Positions 26,568-35,091 of a DNA stretch of 40,818 nucleotides are shown piece after piece. Under the pieces are notes generated by a model. The model had not been told where the DNA came from. It made no database searches and worked only from the letters and a program-made list of their open reading frames with translations. The translations under genes and the position numbers were made by a program. Position 1 is the first letter of the stretch. The number at the start of each line of letters is the position of its first letter. The stretch comes from an uncultured Pelagibacteraceae bacterium (GTDB lineage: Bacteria > Pseudomonadota > Alphaproteobacteria > Pelagibacterales > Pelagibacteraceae), in the NCBI GenBank assembly GCA_902587145.1, contig CACIKD010000004.1:1-40818 (forward strand). Direction: 5' to 3'.

Positions 26568-27107
26568 ATGAATACAGCTGAAAAATGGCATGGAACCACA
26601 ATTGTTCTTTTAAGGAAGAACAATGAAACTATTGTAGTAGGAGATGGTCAAGTCAGCCTTGGAAATACGGTACTTAAAAGCAAGGCGAAAAAAGTCAGAA
26701 AGATTGAGAAACGAAATGTGATCGCAGGTTTCGCTGGGTCTACAGCTGATGCGCTTACGCTCTTCGAAAGATTAGAAGCTAAGCTTGAAAAACATGCAGG
26801 AAATCTTTCTAGGGCGGCAGTAGAATTGGCAAAGGATTGGAGAAGCGACAAATACTTAAGAAGACTAGAAGCGTTAATGGCGGTCGCTGATAAAGAAAAA
26901 AGTTTTATAATCTCAGGTACTGGGGATGTTTTAGAACCAGAGGATGGAATTATTGGAATAGGTTCTGGAGGTAATTATGCTTTAGCAGCTGCAAAAGTAT
27001 TAATGGAGACAGATATGAATGCAGAAGAAATAGCAAAGAAGGCTATTAAAGTTGCTTCAGAAATTTGCGTTTTTACGAACAACAATATTACAATGGAAAA
27101 ATTATAA
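26568..27107 (+). CDS. hslV: ATP-dependent protease peptidase subunit HslV
   Basis: HslV is the proteasome-like peptidase of the HslUV complex. It is 179 aa. A short nine-residue prosegment (MNTAEKWHG) precedes the catalytic Thr in [10 protein letters not shown], which is exposed by processing, as in other Alphaproteobacteria. [24 protein letters not shown] and [22 protein letters not shown] are family signatures. hslU follows after one base. A candidate RpoH promoter lies immediately upstream. Confidence 0.97.
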   Translation: MNTAEKWHGTTIVLLRKNNETIVVGDGQVSLGNTVLKSKAKKVRKIEKRNVIAGFAGSTADALTLFERLEAKLEKHAGNLSRAAVELAKDWRSDKYLRRLEALMAVADKEKSFIISGTGDVLEPEDGIIGIGSGGNYALAAAKVLMETDMNAEEIAKKAIKVASEICVFTNNNITMEKL

Positions 27108-27108
27108 T

Positions 27109-28485
27109 ATGTCTGGATCAAAAAAAGTTACAAACTTAAATCTTGTAAAAGACAAAGGGGCAGAGCAAAGTAAAGTCAGCGCTTTGTCTCCTCGCGAAAT
27201 AGTTTCTGAATTGGATAGGTATGTAATAGGTCAAAAAGAGGCTAAAAAGGCAGTTGCGGTTGCTTTACGAAACAGGTGGAGAAGGCAAGCTTTATCAGAT
27301 GAAATGAAGGATGAAGTTTTACCTAAAAACATACTAATGATAGGACCAACTGGAGTCGGGAAGACTGAAATTTCAAGAAGATTATCAAAATTAGCGGAAG
27401 CTCCATTCATTAAAGTAGAGGCCACTAGATTTACTGAGGTAGGATACGTTGGCAGAGATGTAGAACAAATTATCAGAGATCTGGTAGAAATTGCGATTGC
27501 AATGGAGCGAGAGAAGAGAAGAAAAGAGGTAAATGCAAAAGCTCAATTGCTAGCAGAAGATAAAGTTTTGGATGCACTAGTTGGAAATAAAGCTTCTGTT
27601 GCAACAAGAGAAAGCTTTAGGAAAAGACTAAGAAATGGTGACCTAGACAATAATCAAATTGAAATCGAGGTAATGGATACATCCTCATCTATGCCTAGTT
27701 TTGAAATTCCAGGAATGCCAGGCGCAAACGTTGGGATGGTAAATATCGGAGACATTTTAGGTAAATCAATGGGTAATAAAAAAGGTAAGAAAAAGAAGAT
27801 GACTGTAAAAGAGTCTCATGAAATTTTAATAGCTCAAGAGTCAGATAAAATGATTGAGGAAGATAAGATTGTAAAAGAAGCAAAAAAATCAACTGAGGAC
27901 AATGGTATTGTATTTTTAGACGAGATCGATAAAGTATCTGCTAGAGGAGACAGAGTAGGTGGGGACGTATCTAGAGAAGGAGTTCAAAGAGATCTTCTTC
28001 CACTTATAGAGGGAACAACTGTAAATACTAAGTACGGTCCAATAAAAACGGATCACATTCTTTTCATTGCTTCAGGTGCTTTTCAACTTGCCAAACCTTC
28101 AGATTTACTTCCAGAATTACAAGGAAGACTTCCTATCCGAGTTGAACTAAGTGCATTGAATGAAAAAGATTTCATCAGAATTCTGAAAGAACCAGATAAT
28201 AGCTTGATCAAACAATATAAAGCTTTATTAAAAACAGAAAATGTAGATTTAGAATTTAAGGATGATGGTATTGAGATGCTTGCTAAAATTTCTACAGAAG
28301 TAAATTCCTCAATAGAAAATATAGGAGCAAGAAGATTGCATACAATTATTGAAAAAGTTTTAGATGATATTAGTTTTAATGCAACTGATAAGGCTGGAGA
28401 AAAAATAGTCGTTGATAAAGAGTTTGTTCAGAAAAACTTAGGTAACTTAGTAAAAGATACAGATCTTTCGAAATTTATATTATAA
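27109..28485 (+). CDS. hslU: ATP-dependent protease ATPase subunit HslU
   Basis: HslU is the AAA+ unfoldase that feeds substrates to HslV. The N-terminal [22 protein letters not shown] is diagnostic. Walker A is GPTGVGKTE (about 79-87), Walker [12 protein letters not shown] (about 266-276), and sensor 2 is [15 protein letters not shown]. The I-domain (about 130-255) includes a Gly/Met-rich patch and a Lys run. I start it at [10 protein letters not shown] (458 aa), one base after hslV, not 57 bases earlier inside hslV. The C-terminal DLSKFIL tail would dock into HslV. Its end overlaps the convergent smr gene by six bases. Confidence 0.97.
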   Translation: MSGSKKVTNLNLVKDKGAEQSKVSALSPREIVSELDRYVIGQKEAKKAVAVALRNRWRRQALSDEMKDEVLPKNILMIGPTGVGKTEISRRLSKLAEAPFIKVEATRFTEVGYVGRDVEQIIRDLVEIAIAMEREKRRKEVNAKAQLLAEDKVLDALVGNKASVATRESFRKRLRNGDLDNNQIEIEVMDTSSSMPSFEIPGMPGANVGMVNIGDILGKSMGNKKGKKKKMTVKESHEILIAQESDKMIEEDKIVKEAKKSTEDNGIVFLDEIDKVSARGDRVGGDVSREGVQRDLLPLIEGTTVNTKYGPIKTDHILFIASGAFQLAKPSDLLPELQGRLPIRVELSALNEKDFIRILKEPDNSLIKQYKALLKTENVDLEFKDDGIEMLAKISTEVNSSIENIGARRLHTIIEKVLDDISFNATDKAGEKIVVDKEFVQKNLGNLVKDTDLSKFIL

Positions 28486-28893
28486 TTTTTTCAATTTGAT
28501 AAGTAATGCTCCCTCTCCTCCTTCTTTGTATGGGGGATTAACCATAGATAAAATCAGTTTTGAAATTTCTGGATCTGAATTAATAAAATCGGGGACACTA
28601 AATCTTAATTTACTTAAATCTGAGGATTTATAGACATCTTCTTGATTGGAATGCAGTCCTTTTCCAGTAATCAAAAGTATTTCTTTGTAATTTTTTTCAC
28701 TACAAGACTTTACAATTTCTTTTACTCTTTTATTGGCTTCATCTAAACCCAATCCATGCAAATCAAATCTAAATCTTTTGCCTACGCTATCGGTATGGAG
28801 TGTTTGATCTTTGTCAGGAACGCGAGATGTATCTTTTAAAAAGTTGCTCCAATCTTCTTTGTCTTTTTGTGTAAGAGAATCTTTTTTTTTCAC
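28480..28893 (-). CDS. Smr-domain protein
   Basis: A 137 aa protein whose C-terminal two-thirds is a Smr domain: [28 protein letters not shown] and the closing [12 protein letters not shown]. Smr domains bind or cut branched DNA or RNA, and standalone bacterial forms have been linked to nuclease activity. The N-terminal 40 residues are charged and probably flexible. The gene overlaps the Tim44-like gene upstream by four bases, the same order as in other Alphaproteobacteria, where a lytic transglycosylase gene often lies between; that gene is absent here. Confidence 0.9.
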   Translation of the reverse strand: MKKKDSLTQKDKEDWSNFLKDTSRVPDKDQTLHTDSVGKRFRFDLHGLGLDEANKRVKEIVKSCSEKNYKEILLITGKGLHSNQEDVYKSSDLSKLRFSVPDFINSDPEISKLILSMVNPPYKEGGEGALLIKLKKL

Positions 28894-29498
28894 TTAGATA
28901 AGATTTCAGCTAAATACCAATTAGGACTGTTACTTGTTTCTTTCTTAGAAAATTTCCAGTGATCGGTAACAGTTTTTATTCTATCTGGGTTTCCTTCTAA
29001 AACATTATTGCTTTTGTCCTTTTTAACCGAAATTATATCAGATACAAATTTAACTGTAGCAAAGATATTATCTTGAACCTTTTCAAATTTTTCAAGATTA
29101 GACTCTTTCATGCCTATAAATGTTAATTCAGACTTAATACCTTTATCTTCTCTATCAGAAATAGCTTGGTTAAAATTTGTAGCCATTCTTGGTGTTAGAA
29201 GACCTTTTAAACTCTTTTTATCGCCTTTAGCGAAAGCTGTAATTATAGTTTCGTAAGCTACTTCAGCACCTTTAATAAATTTTTCTTTTTCTTCACCTTC
29301 TAACTCATTAGAGTTTTTCTTTTTGAACTTTACTTCTTGCAAATTTTTAAATTCTTCAAATTTTTTTTCTGAAAATCTAGGATAAATTTTATCCTCATGT
29401 CCAGTTTTTCTACCCAAGATACTTCTTAATCTTAAGATGATAAAACCAGCTATCATGGCCAGTAAAATAATATCTATATATCCAAAATTACTACTCAT
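28890..29498 (-). CDS. Tim44/TimA-like membrane-anchored protein
   Basis: The 202 aa protein starts with one transmembrane helix (YIDIILLAMIAGFIILRL) and a charged linker. A Tim44-like domain follows (about 75-202), seen in EVAYETIITAFAKGDKKSLKGLLTPRMATNF and the terminal DHWKFSKKE...PNWYLAEI. Relatives of mitochondrial Tim44 in Alphaproteobacteria are inner-membrane adaptor proteins of unclear function, usually encoded beside secB and fxsA as here. It is divergent from fxsA over 44 bases. Confidence 0.88.
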   Translation of the reverse strand: MSSNFGYIDIILLAMIAGFIILRLRSILGRKTGHEDKIYPRFSEKKFEEFKNLQEVKFKKKNSNELEGEEKEKFIKGAEVAYETIITAFAKGDKKSLKGLLTPRMATNFNQAISDREDKGIKSELTFIGMKESNLEKFEKVQDNIFATVKFVSDIISVKKDKSNNVLEGNPDRIKTVTDHWKFSKKETSNSPNWYLAEILSK

Positions 29499-29542
29499 TA
29501 TTTGCTAAATATACATTATTAATATATTTTTGTATCAGACAA

Positions 29543-29956
29543 ATGAACACAATACTAATATCAATTATAGCCATACCGATAATAGAAATATTGCTATTTA
29601 TTAAAATCGGAGAGAATATTGGGGCGATAAATACGATTTTACTAATATTTTTAACTGCCGTAGTTGGAATTTATTTTGCTAGAATTCAAGGTGTTAGGAC
29701 TATTAAATCTGGGTTTGTAAACATTTATCAGAATAAATTGCCAGTCTATGAAATATTGTCTGGTGCATCAATTGCAATTGCTGCTGTGTTTCTGATTATC
29801 CCAGGATTTTTCACTGATGCTATAGGTTTTTTATTATTAATTCCAATGACAAGAAAACTCTTACTTTCACCAATACTAAGAAAAAGTGAGACTCAAAAAA
29901 AGGATGATCGAACAATTGAAGCAGAAATAATTGACGAAAAAAAAGATGAGTTATAA
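29543..29956 (+). CDS. FxsA-family membrane protein
   Basis: The 137 aa integral membrane protein has the FxsA pattern: a hydrophobic start (ISIIAIPIIEILLFIKIGENIGAINTILLIFLTAVVGI, two helices) with the conserved E in PIIEI. Then come ARIQGVRTI, a third/fourth hydrophobic stretch with LIIPGFFTDAIGFLLLIP, and a charged tail. FxsA was named for effects on phage exclusion in E. coli; its real role is unknown. It overlaps secB by 11 bases. Confidence 0.87.
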   Translation: MNTILISIIAIPIIEILLFIKIGENIGAINTILLIFLTAVVGIYFARIQGVRTIKSGFVNIYQNKLPVYEILSGASIAIAAVFLIIPGFFTDAIGFLLLIPMTRKLLLSPILRKSETQKKDDRTIEAEIIDEKKDEL

Positions 29957-30362
29957 AATAATTGCAAAATATATTAAAAATCTAAACTTTGATATTTCAA
30001 AACCTGATAAATTTTTTTCACTTACCAAAGATATATCGCTTTATAAATTTAAAATAGACATTAAAAGTAATAGATATAAAAATAATATTATAGAAATTCA
30101 AACGACTTTAGCTTTAGAACCAAAAGACAAAAACTTAGATAAAATTAATGCCCTAGTCACCTATTCAACCTTAGTAGAATTGGATAAAAACTTTACAGAC
30201 AAAAAAAAATTAGAAGAAATTATTCTGATTCAAATACCAAATGAAATATATCCAGAGCTTAGGAAAGTTTTCATTTTTATTTTTGAGAATTCAGGATTCA
30301 GAGAAATTAAAATTGATCAAAGTGTCGATTTTAAAAAACTGTATTTATCAAGACAAAACTAA
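29946..30362 (+). CDS. secB: SecB-like protein-export chaperone
   Basis: SecB holds precursors unfolded and hands them to SecA. The 138 aa protein follows the SecB layout: an N-terminal AKYIKNLNFDISKPDKFF strand, IDIKSNRYKNNIIEIQTTLALEP, VTYSTLVEL and a helical end. The sequence is strongly diverged. It is net basic (about 25 Lys/Arg to 19 Asp/Glu by hand count) where E. coli SecB is strongly acidic. Family and name rest on this layout and on the fxsA-secB-dnaQ neighbourhood. I prefer ATG 29946 over a TTG 15 bases earlier. The stop overlaps that of convergent dnaQ. Confidence 0.75.
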   Translation: MSYKIIAKYIKNLNFDISKPDKFFSLTKDISLYKFKIDIKSNRYKNNIIEIQTTLALEPKDKNLDKINALVTYSTLVELDKNFTDKKKLEEIILIQIPNEIYPELRKVFIFIFENSGFREIKIDQSVDFKKLYLSRQN

Positions 30363-31021
30363 AAATAATTTTTTTTAAGCTCAGATTTTAAAAAAATATT
30401 ATGATTTTTCAATTCTTCTTCTGAAGGTTTAACAATTTTTTTTGAATAATTCAATATTTTGCCATGACTACTTTTACTCTCTACTTTTGAATTAAATGAC
30501 AGTTTAGGTTCTTTTACATCTAAAAGGTTAATGTAAACTTCACGCAATAACTCACAATCTAAGACTGCATTATGTTTAACTCTTCTAGACAAATCTATGT
30601 TGAATCTTTTACAAAGCGCATCTAATGAATTTGACATTCCAGGATATTTACTTCTTGCTAGTTCAAGGGTATCTACAATTTTATTTTTATTGATAACATC
30701 TTTTTTATGTAATTTGAGCTCATGATTGATAAAGGGTATGTCAAATGATGCGTTGTGTATGATTAAGTCATTTCCGTTAATAAAATCTATAAGTTCATCT
30801 GCTATTTCTTTGAACTTAGGTTTATCTTTTAAGAAATTCGTGGAAAAACCATGAATTTTAAACGCTTCTTCTGGTACGTTACGCTCTGGATTTATTATTT
30901 TATGAAATACTCTTTTAGTTGGTATAAGTTCATTAGTTTCGATGCAGGCTATTTCAACTATTCTATGACTATCTTTAAAAGATAATCCAGTTGTCTCGAT
31001 ATCTAAAAATATTTCAGACAT
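30359..31021 (-). CDS. dnaQ: DNA polymerase III epsilon subunit (proofreading exonuclease)
   Basis: DnaQ is the 3'-5' proofreading subunit of the replicative polymerase. The 220 aa protein has the DEDDh exonuclease motifs: ExoI FLDIETTGLS, ExoII HNASFDIPFINHEL, and ExoIII with the catalytic His and Asp in HNAVLDCELL. The C-terminal tail (from about 175) should bind the polymerase alpha subunit. I start at ATG 31021 giving MSEIFLDIETTG, rather than a TTG two codons upstream. It overlaps the coaE stop by eight bases. Confidence 0.95.
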   Translation of the reverse strand: MSEIFLDIETTGLSFKDSHRIVEIACIETNELIPTKRVFHKIINPERNVPEEAFKIHGFSTNFLKDKPKFKEIADELIDFINGNDLIIHNASFDIPFINHELKLHKKDVINKNKIVDTLELARSKYPGMSNSLDALCKRFNIDLSRRVKHNAVLDCELLREVYINLLDVKEPKLSFNSKVESKSSHGKILNYSKKIVKPSEEELKNHNIFLKSELKKNYF

Positions 31022-31571
31022 GATCAATTATATCATGCACCTTTTTTTTTAATATATTTTTAGATTTGTTATTAACAATTAAAAAATCACAATGTTTGAC
31101 TTTTTTTTGAGCAGGTAGTTGATTTTTGTCAAGAAGATGGAACATTTCTTTTTTGCCGCCGCTTTTTAAATATCGTTCGAGTCTTTTTTTTTTTGGTGCA
31201 ACCACCAATATTATAAAATCAAAAAATTTCATAAGCTTGCTTTCAATTAACAGTGGGATTTCGAAAAAAATAATCTTATTTTTTTTATTTTTTCTATGAA
31301 ACTCCCTCATTTTTTTTCTCACAAATGGATGAATTATAGACCCTAATTCTTTCAAAGAAATTTCTTTTTTTAATAATTTTAATTTGATTTCATCTTTAAT
31401 ATTACTTTTTTTTACATTTAATTTTTTTTTTATTTTTTTTTTGAATTTGTTATCCGAATACAAATTACCTACTATTTTATCTGCACTAAAAAGTATGTTT
31501 TTGTTTTTTGATAAAATTTTAGCTACCGAGGTTTTTCCTGACGACAAAGAGCCTGTGATACCGATTTTCAT
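31014..31571 (-). CDS. coaE: Dephospho-CoA kinase
   Basis: CoaE adds the 3'-phosphate in the last step of coenzyme A synthesis. The 185 aa P-loop kinase begins MKIGITGSLSSGKTSVAKIL (Walker A GSLSSGKTS, residues 7-15). It has the dephospho-CoA segment ADKIVGNLY, the lid stretch around IIHPFVRKKMREF, FEIPLLIES and VVAPKKKRLERYL. The ATG overlaps the aroE stop (TAATG). The protein is extremely Lys-rich. Confidence 0.95.
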   Translation of the reverse strand: MKIGITGSLSSGKTSVAKILSKNKNILFSADKIVGNLYSDNKFKKKIKKKLNVKKSNIKDEIKLKLLKKEISLKELGSIIHPFVRKKMREFHRKNKKNKIIFFEIPLLIESKLMKFFDFIILVVAPKKKRLERYLKSGGKKEMFHLLDKNQLPAQKKVKHCDFLIVNNKSKNILKKKVHDIIDHV

Positions 31572-32398
31572 TAATTTAATTTGGACTCCAATAGTTCTAA
31601 CAGCTCATCGTCAACTTCTGGATTAATCTTATTCCATAAATAAAAAGCCTTTTGCCCTTGATAGATAAACATATTTAATCCATTAAACGTTTTAATTTTA
31701 TTAGATTTGAAATATTTAATCATTTTGGTCTCGGCCGGATTGTAAATTGTATCAATATAAACAAGTGTTTTTTTAAAATTGCTAAAATCATTTGTAAATT
31801 TATCATTAGAATTTAAGCCTAAACTAGTTGCATTAATAACAATATCAAATTTATTAATGTCTTTTGAACAGTCATTCCATTTTACAACGTTTAAGTTTTT
31901 AAATTTTTTTTTAAGAAATAAGGATTTTTCAAAAGTTCTGTTACTCAAGGAAATATCACTTATATTTGATTTTAGTAAAGCTAGTATAATCGAAGGTGCG
32001 ACACCTCCTGCCCCTAAAATTAAGACTTTCTTTTTATTTGCTTGATTGGGTATCGATTTTAAATATGCCGCCTGAAATCCAAATACATCAGTATTTTCTC
32101 CTATTAAATTATTATTATCATCCAGCATAACAGTATTGACTGAGTGAGTTTCATTAGCATCGTTTATAGTTTTGGTTAAAAAAGGTATTATAAAATTTTT
32201 ATAAGGCAAGGTTACATTTATTCCTTTGATTTCTTTGTTTTTAATTTTATTAATCACATTTTGAATTTCACTCTTATCGATTTCTAGCAATTCATATTCT
32301 GCGTTAATTTTATACTTTTTAAACCAATAATTGTGCATAATTGGCGAAAGAGAATGGGATATAGGATTGCCTATTATGGCAAATTTTGTTTTTTTCAT
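31571..32398 (-). CDS. aroE: Shikimate dehydrogenase
   Basis: AroE reduces 3-dehydroshikimate to shikimate with NADPH in aromatic amino acid synthesis. The 275 aa protein has the shikimate-binding NPISHSLSPIMHNYWFK, the catalytic Lys in VTLPYKNFI and the Asp in GENTDVFGFQ. The NADPH loop is LILGAGGVAPSIILAL, and YQGQKAFYLW lies near the end. It sits in the ppsR-maf-aroE-coaE-dnaQ operon, overlapping its neighbours by four bases and one base. Confidence 0.95.
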   Translation of the reverse strand: MKKTKFAIIGNPISHSLSPIMHNYWFKKYKINAEYELLEIDKSEIQNVINKIKNKEIKGINVTLPYKNFIIPFLTKTINDANETHSVNTVMLDDNNNLIGENTDVFGFQAAYLKSIPNQANKKKVLILGAGGVAPSIILALLKSNISDISLSNRTFEKSLFLKKKFKNLNVVKWNDCSKDINKFDIVINATSLGLNSNDKFTNDFSNFKKTLVYIDTIYNPAETKMIKYFKSNKIKTFNGLNMFIYQGQKAFYLWNKINPEVDDELLELLESKLN

Positions 32399-32979
32399 GT
32401 TTTATAATTATCTACGTACTCCTTAATTTGTTTTATTGGAAGTCCCATTATAGAATCTTTGTCACCTTTTATATACTCAAATAAATTTAATCCCCCTGCT
32501 TCAATTTGATAAACTCCATAAGCTAATAGTATTTCAGTTTTTATTCCGCTAAGATATTTTTTCAACTCAGTATCAGATAGATTTTTCATTTTTAACTCCG
32601 ATTTATCAGTATGATTCCAAATCATTGCTCCATTTTTAGAGATACATACTGAGCTTATTAAATAATGTTTGTTGCCATTAAGTAACTTTAAAATACTATA
32701 TGCTTCTTCCCTTGAATTGGGCTTGTTTATTAATTTTTGATTAAGAGATATAACGCTGTCTGCACCTAGAACTAAATAGTCTGGATATTTATTGCTAATT
32801 TTGACAGATTTTAATTCTGCTAGGTTTTTTGAAATAATTTCTGGATCTGCTCCTTTGTTTAGTAAAGCCTCTTTGACTTGATCTTCATCTACATTAGAAG
32901 GGGAAACAATGGAATCAACTCCATGCTTATCTAATATATTTTTCCTTACACCGCTTTTAGATGCTAAAACAATTTTCAT
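32395..32979 (-). CDS. Maf-family nucleotide pyrophosphatase
   Basis: Maf proteins hydrolyse non-canonical or modified nucleoside triphosphates such as dTTP, UTP or m7GTP, depending on subgroup. The 194 aa protein has IVLASKSGVRKNIL, SNVDEDQVKEAL, YLVLGADSVISLNQ, KPNSREEAYSIL and the end motif AGGLNLFEYIKGDKDSIMGLPI. The subgroup and substrate cannot be settled by eye. It overlaps both ppsR and aroE by four bases (ATGA). Confidence 0.93.
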   Translation of the reverse strand: MKIVLASKSGVRKNILDKHGVDSIVSPSNVDEDQVKEALLNKGADPEIISKNLAELKSVKISNKYPDYLVLGADSVISLNQKLINKPNSREEAYSILKLLNGNKHYLISSVCISKNGAMIWNHTDKSELKMKNLSDTELKKYLSGIKTEILLAYGVYQIEAGGLNLFEYIKGDKDSIMGLPIKQIKEYVDNYKT

Positions 32980-33797
32980 TTATTTTTTTTAATTTCAATT
33001 ATTTTGATAATTGATGCCGCTGTTTCTTCAACAGATTTTCTTGTTACGTCAATGGTTGGCCAGCTATATTTTTTAAATAAATTTTTGGAATCTTCTACCT
33101 CTTTTTTTATAGAATTTATGTCTGTATAGTTAGTAGATCTACTTTCTTGCATTAAAGCAACTCTATTACGTCTTATGTCAGAAAGCCTCCCTGGATCGGC
33201 AAACAGGCCAATTACACAAGACTTGAAGTTCTTATTTTTTAAATCAACAGGAATATCTTGATTTGGAACAAGTGGTATATTTGTTGTTTTGTAACCTCTA
33301 TTTGCTAAATAAATTGAAGTCGGCGTTTTGCTAGTTCTGCTTACACCCAACAAAACTACATCGGAATTGGACAAATCTTCTGTTCTTTTGCCGTCATCAT
33401 GGGACATTGTGAATTGTATAGCCTCAATTCTTTTATAGTAATCATCATCTAAAACATGTTGAGCGCTAGGTTTGTGTATTGCTTTTTGATTTAACAACTT
33501 TGAAAAAGCTAAAATTAAATTACCAAGTACGCCGAAACATGGAATGTTTGTCTGTTCGCTTTTTTTTGCTAGATATTTCGCGAGTTTAGTTTCAACAATT
33601 GTGTAGAGTATAATAGGATTTTCTCCTGTCACTAATTCTTTAATTATTTTATCAACTTGCTGTTCGGTCCTTACAAAGAAAAATTCTTTTTTATCGTATT
33701 TAAAGTTTTTAAATTGTGATTGTAGGGATAAGAATATTCTATCTAGGGTTTCGCCTGTGGAGTCCGAAATAAGATATACATTGTATTTTTCGTTCAT
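32976..33797 (-). CDS. Pyruvate phosphate dikinase / PEP synthase regulatory protein (DUF299)
   Basis: PpsR-type proteins are both kinase and phosphorylase: they switch pyruvate phosphate dikinase or PEP synthase off with ADP and on with phosphate. The 273 aa protein has NVYLISDSTGETLDRI, the P-loop-like LLGVSRTSKTPTSIYLANRGYKTTNIPLVP, ADPGRLSDIRRNR and WPTIDVTRKSVEETAASII. Its target dikinase is not in the window. It heads the minus operon beside the candidate origin. I believe it is the family called RP001 in the origin cluster of Rickettsia and Caulobacter. Confidence 0.93.
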   Translation of the reverse strand: MNEKYNVYLISDSTGETLDRIFLSLQSQFKNFKYDKKEFFFVRTEQQVDKIIKELVTGENPIILYTIVETKLAKYLAKKSEQTNIPCFGVLGNLILAFSKLLNQKAIHKPSAQHVLDDDYYKRIEAIQFTMSHDDGKRTEDLSNSDVVLLGVSRTSKTPTSIYLANRGYKTTNIPLVPNQDIPVDLKNKNFKSCVIGLFADPGRLSDIRRNRVALMQESRSTNYTDINSIKKEVEDSKNLFKKYSWPTIDVTRKSVEETAASIIKIIEIKKNK

Positions 33798-33901
33798 AAT
33801 CTTGTTAATAAAAATCGTATAACTTCGTTTTATATTTTAAAACCTCTTTTAAAAAAAAATTACTCACATTAATTAACAAATTAAGTACATTTTATTCATT
33901 G

Positions 33902-34001
33902 TGAACTATTTTATACCCTTTAACTATAAACTGTGAGTATAATACTATCAATAATTCATATAAGAGCAAATTTAGTCGTGTTCATGGGTATAAAATGTTC
34001 A
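33902..34001. repeat. Long imperfect inverted repeat inside the candidate origin
   Basis: The left arm TGAACTATTTTATACCC (33902-33918) and right arm GGGTATAAAATGTTCA (33986-34001) are reverse complements except for one extra T in the left arm. Ten consecutive bases next to the 67-base centre match perfectly. The centre contains a DnaA-box-like word and a TATAAT. The spacing suggests paired protein-binding sites or a cruciform rather than a terminator. Confidence 0.7.
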
Positions 34002-34006
34002 AAACT

Positions 34007-34015
34007 TGGTATAAT
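34007..34015 (+). promoter_or_regulatory. Candidate extended -10 promoter of hemE operon
   Basis: TGGTATAAT is an exact extended -10 box (TGn-TATAAT) 66 bases before the hemE start, on its strand. No good -35 box is visible, which extended -10 promoters often lack. It lies just after the right arm of the inverted repeat, so a protein bound there could affect hemE transcription. Confidence 0.42.
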
Positions 34016-34080
34016 TAAATATAGTCGATACTAACATGACCTATTACAATAACTTGTCTTATTAATATATTATTTAATTT

Positions 34081-35091
34081 ATGAGTAGATTGTTGAATTG
34101 TTTAATTAATAAAGATTTTTCTTGTGTGCCAGTTTGGTTTATGAGACAAGCAGGAAGATATTTGCCAGAATTTAGAGAGCTAAGATCTAAAAATCCAGAT
34201 TTTTTAAAATTATGTTTAAACAGTAATTTAGCTTCCAAAATAACACTTCAACCGCTTAAAAGATTTAATCTTGACGCAGCAATTATTTTTTCTGACATTT
34301 TAGTAGTACCTTATGCGCTTGGACAATCGATAGAATTTAGAGAAAAAAGAGGACCCTGGAGTCCTAATTTTAATATAAATAAATTTTTGAATGTGGAAGA
34401 AAAAGATTTTTTATCTACTCTTAAACCAACATATGAGGCAATAAAAAAAACAAAGAGCATAATTCAAAAAGATAAATCATTAATAGCTTTTATAGGGGCA
34501 CCATGGACATTAATTATATATTTATATAACCTTAAAGAAGGTAGAAACATTAAAGATCAAATAACTATTGATAACAAAAAAGAGATAAAATTAGTTATTG
34601 ATAAACTTGAGGAGTTTTTGAAGATTCACATAATGCATCAAATAGAAGCCGGAGCTGACACTATTCAAATTTTTGACTCCTGGGCAGGCATGATTAAAGA
34701 TGAAGACCTTAATGAATACTGCTATCAGCCAAATAGAAATTTAGTTAACTTTTGTAAAGAAAACAATGTCCCAACGATATGTTTCCCCAAAGGGTTAAAA
34801 CAAAATTACAAGGAATTCGTTAAGAAAGTTGGACCAAATGCAATTAGCATTGATTACGAGATAGACCCGTTGTGGGCTAAAAAAAATTTAAATAATATCT
34901 GTATTCAAGGAGGCATGAAACCCGAATTGCTTTTTGAAAGTGAAAAAAAAATTATGGAAGAAACAGATAAATACTTAGAAATTTTCAAAAATAACCCATA
35001 TATATTTAATCTAGGTCACGGTATTCTTCCAAACACTAACCCAGAAGTTATCAAAAAAATTGTAAATAAGGTAAGATTAATTAAAAGATGA
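34081..35091 (+). CDS. hemE: Uroporphyrinogen decarboxylase
   Basis: HemE removes four carboxyl groups from uroporphyrinogen III to give coproporphyrinogen III in haem synthesis. The 336 aa barrel has the N-terminal signature VPVWFMRQAGRYLPEFRELR and the catalytic Asp in AAIIFSDILVVPYALG. GAPWTLIIYLY, DTIQIFDSWAGM, ISIDYEIDP and FNLGHGILPNTNPE are further markers. hemH overlaps its stop by four bases. No clear ribosome-binding site precedes the ATG. Confidence 0.97.
   Translation: MSRLLNCLINKDFSCVPVWFMRQAGRYLPEFRELRSKNPDFLKLCLNSNLASKITLQPLKRFNLDAAIIFSDILVVPYALGQSIEFREKRGPWSPNFNINKFLNVEEKDFLSTLKPTYEAIKKTKSIIQKDKSLIAFIGAPWTLIIYLYNLKEGRNIKDQITIDNKKEIKLVIDKLEEFLKIHIMHQIEAGADTIQIFDSWAGMIKDEDLNEYCYQPNRNLVNFCKENNVPTICFPKGLKQNYKEFVKKVGPNAISIDYEIDPLWAKKNLNNICIQGGMKPELLFESEKKIMEETDKYLEIFKNNPYIFNLGHGILPNTNPEVIKKIVNKVRLIKR

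Larger units (their letters stand above)
33798..34080. other. Candidate chromosome replication origin (oriC)
   Basis: This 283-base divergent gap between ppsR and hemE is the largest non-coding stretch in the window and is extremely AT-rich. In Caulobacter and Rickettsia the origin lies in the cluster RP001-hemE-hemH-RP883, and the same order occurs here. DnaA-box-like words are present but degenerate: TTACTCACA at 33860-33868 has one mismatch to TTATnCACA. TGTGAACTA (33900-33908) and TGTGAGTAT (33932-33940), both on the minus strand, have two each. A long inverted repeat is also present. parABS lies 18 kb away. No function is proven. Confidence 0.62.

Noticed and set aside
27052-27108. Upstream start for hslU inside hslV
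   Set aside because: HslU homology begins after the ATG at 27109, one base past the hslV stop, and the extra residues are the hslV 3' end read in another frame.
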